In this document: positions 5,919 to 7,445 of the stretch, piece by piece
How the letters are laid out: each line of letters begins with the position of its first letter
Numbering within the stretch: the first letter of the stretch is position 1
NCBI GenBank assembly: GCA_030696545.1
Contig: JAUYSA010000517.1
Span: 1-7,445, forward strand
Direction: 5' to 3'
Source of the DNA: Hyphomonadaceae bacterium
Lineage (GTDB): Bacteria; Pseudomonadota; Alphaproteobacteria; Caulobacterales; Hyphomonadaceae
Length of the DNA: 7,445 nucleotides
Position numbers and translations under genes: made by a program
The notes under the pieces: model-generated
Database searches by the model: none
Seen by the model: the letters and a program-made list of their open reading frames with translations, nothing else
What the model was told of the DNA's origin: nothing

Positions 5919-6626
5919 TTAGGCCTTCAGGTTGAGAAGCGAGAGGAATTCACGGCGAAGGCTCGGGTCCTTGAGGAAGGAGCCGCGCATGACGGAGTTG
6001 ATCATCTTGGTCTGGTTATCGCGCACGCCGCGCCAGTGCATGCAGAAATGGTCGGCTTCCATCACGACGGCGAGGCCATCGGGGCGGACCTTGTCGATCA
6101 GGAGTTCGGCCATCTGCGTGATGGCTTCTTCCTGAATCTGCGGGCGCGACATGATCCATTCGGCGAGGCGCGAGTACTTCGACAGGCCGATGAGGTTCGA
6201 GTGTTCGTTCGGCATGAGGCCGATCCAGAGGCGGCCCATGATGGGGCAGAGGTGGTGGCTGCAGGCGCTACGCACGGTGATCGGGCCGACGATCATCAGC
6301 TCGTTCAGCATCGAGGCGTTGGGGAATTCGGTGACGGGCGGGGCGGGGATATAGCGGCCCTGGAAGACCTCGCGGATGTACATCTTGGCGACGCGCTTGG
6401 CGGTCTCGTGCGTGTTGTGGTCGGTCTCGGTGTTGATGACGAGGCTTTCGAGGACGGCCTTCAGCTTGTGCTCGACTTCGAGTTGCAGCGCGTCTAGTTC
6501 GCCGGGCTCGATGAAGGCGGCGATATTGTCGTTGGCGTTGAAGCGGCGCTTCGCCTTGACGATGCGCGCGCGGATGCGGGCGGAGACGGGCTGGTCGTCG
6601 GCGGGAGGCTTGGTGCGTTCTGTCAT
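5919..6626 (-). CDS. folE: GTP cyclohydrolase I, divergent subfamily
   Basis: FolE converts GTP to 7,8-dihydroneopterin triphosphate, the first step to folate and other pterins, in the cytoplasm as a zinc-dependent oligomer. The 235 residues have an N-terminal tail of about 45, then the family core: RVAKMYIREVFQG (78-90), SACSHHLCPIMG (120-131) with expected zinc ligands Cys122 and His125, LIGLSKYSRLAEW (145-157), RPQIQEEA (161-168), and HFCMHWRGV (193-201) with the third zinc ligand Cys195. It departs from the Escherichia coli type: SACSHHLCP replaces the usual S-x-CEHH pattern, and the C-terminal part (RDNQTKMINSVMRGSF) is distinctive. This matches the paralogous FolE group I recall from marine alphaproteobacteria and pseudomonads. 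The start follows a two-codon mini-frame (ATG AGT TGA, 6638-6630) and only a weak GAG ribosome site. It lies 61 bases after the dehydrogenase gene and 3 bases before the BLUF gene. Confidence 0.94.
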   Translation of the reverse strand: MTERTKPPADDQPVSARIRARIVKAKRRFNANDNIAAFIEPGELDALQLEVEHKLKAVLESLVINTETDHNTHETAKRVAKMYIREVFQGRYIPAPPVTEFPNASMLNELMIVGPITVRSACSHHLCPIMGRLWIGLMPNEHSNLIGLSKYSRLAEWIMSRPQIQEEAITQMAELLIDKVRPDGLAVVMEADHFCMHWRGVRDNQTKMINSVMRGSFLKDPSLRREFLSLLNLKA

Positions 6627-6687
6627 GGTTCAACTCATATGGCGCAGGCAGCGGGCGCCGTCGATGGAGGCGGGTGCGATAAGGCGA

Positions 6688-7428
6688 TTACGGCGTGATC
6701 TCCTGACCGTCCCAGGCGAACACGCGGCCGGACTGGGCGGGGGTCAGGGTGTCGAGGACAGCGAGCAGGTGATTGGCTGAGCGGGCGGGCGTGAAGAGCT
6801 TTTCCGTCGCGACGCCAGACTGGAAGGGCTTCGACAGGCCAGTGTCGACCGTGCCGGGATGGAGGGCGACGCAGACGGTCTGCGGATGCGTGCGCGCCTG
6901 CTCGATGGCGAAGGTGCAGACCAGCATGTTCAGCGCGGCCTTGGAGGCGCGGTAGCTGTGCCAGCCGCCGAGGCGGTTGTCGGAGATCGAACCGACGCGG
7001 GCCGAGAGCACGCCGAAGATGGCGCGGCGGTTGCGCGGCAGGAGGGGAAGCATGCGTTTGGCGATGAGGGCGGGGCCGATCGTGTTGATCGCGAAGGCTT
7101 CGTGCAGGGCTGCGGCTTCGAGCGAGCGGTTGGATTTTTCAGGCTGGAGGCCGGGTGCGTGGAGACGTCCGGTGGCGACGAGGACCAGATCGACACCATC
7201 GTCGGCGGCGATGAGGGAGGCTGCGCCTTCGATCGACCACTCGTCCTGCAGATCAAAGGTGAAAGGTCTTATGCGCGCGGTTTCCGCGGGGTGGTTGCGG
7301 CGCGAGCCGGCATGGATGAGGGCGCAGCGGTCGTCGGAGGCGAGGGCGTTGACGAGCGCCGCGCCGATGCCGCCCGAGGCGCCGAAGACGGCGGCGCGGT
7401 AGCCTTCCGGGAGGGAGGGAAGCGTCAT
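6688..7428 (-). CDS. Short-chain dehydrogenase/reductase, CsgA (C-factor)-like
   Basis: This is an NAD(P)(H)-dependent oxidoreductase of 246 residues with a Rossmann fold; the substrate is unknown. The cofactor loop GASGGIG is at 16-22, Asp59 is in the position that binds adenine, Asn115 is the structural active-site Asn, and Ser142, Tyr159 and Lys163 (in HSYRASK) form the catalytic set. HPG at 190-192 closes the cofactor pocket. The usual NNAG motif is replaced by VATGRLH (84-90), as in the CsgA-like group that includes the Myxococcus C-signal protein. Being directly upstream of folE on the same strand, it may act on a pterin, like sepiapterin or dihydropteridine reductases, but that is inference. 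No ribosome site is visible before the ATG, and a possible stop codon of an upstream gene (TAA at 7435-7433) lies just before it, which suggests coupling to a gene outside the window. Confidence 0.9.
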   Translation of the reverse strand: MTLPSLPEGYRAAVFGASGGIGAALVNALASDDRCALIHAGSRRNHPAETARIRPFTFDLQDEWSIEGAASLIAADDGVDLVLVATGRLHAPGLQPEKSNRSLEAAALHEAFAINTIGPALIAKRMLPLLPRNRRAIFGVLSARVGSISDNRLGGWHSYRASKAALNMLVCTFAIEQARTHPQTVCVALHPGTVDTGLSKPFQSGVATEKLFTPARSANHLLAVLDTLTPAQSGRVFAWDGQEITP

Positions 7429-7445
7429 GGGTTTAGTACGCGGCG

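Noticed and set aside
5484..6497. 337-residue open frame on the plus strand across the BLUF and folE genes
   Set aside because: It is rich in Gly, Asp, Val and His with low complexity and no motif; the minus-strand products are recognisable full-length proteins.

Overview
The window looks like a chromosomal segment of a GC-rich alphaproteobacterium, most likely Caulobacterales or a Hyphomonadaceae-like marine or freshwater lineage. This rests on the high GC, the adjacent argD-argF pair, the protein flavour, and a cluster of GANTC (CcrM-type) sites. The lineage is an inference; no marker gene fixes it.

Left part (1-1101): a compound palindromic element of about 127 bases can be drawn as a cloverleaf and probably starts before the window. 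A second hairpin and a gene-free leader follow, then an ABC-2 type transport permease with no ATPase gene beside it in the window.

Island (1102-1732): the permease stop codon runs into a run of six same-strand GAGTC sites in 99 bases. After it comes a small gene of visibly lower GC for a stand-alone winged-helix protein resembling the N-terminal domain of Mrr-type restriction proteins. A strong hairpin sits directly before its start codon and would bury its Shine-Dalgarno sequence. The gap to argD holds a perfect TTGACA -35 box with a long imperfect palindrome over the spacer and -10 region.

Arginine block (1733-5435): argD (acetylornithine aminotransferase) and argF (ornithine carbamoyltransferase) are 11 bases apart and form an operon for arginine synthesis. 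A lipoprotein-type serine hydrolase of the class C beta-lactamase/esterase family follows on the same strand and meets the minus-strand genes at a GC-rich hairpin.

Minus-strand block (5487-7428): in transcription order, a short-chain dehydrogenase of the CsgA-like group, a divergent GTP cyclohydrolase I (folE), and a short BLUF blue-light receptor. folE and the BLUF gene are 3 bases apart and are almost certainly translationally coupled. The BLUF protein keeps all five key photochemical residues at the spacing of the AppA reference. The set suggests a light-linked pterin/folate operon, possibly extending upstream beyond the window edge. This operon and the GAGTC array/Mrr-like island are the two most interesting parts of the window.
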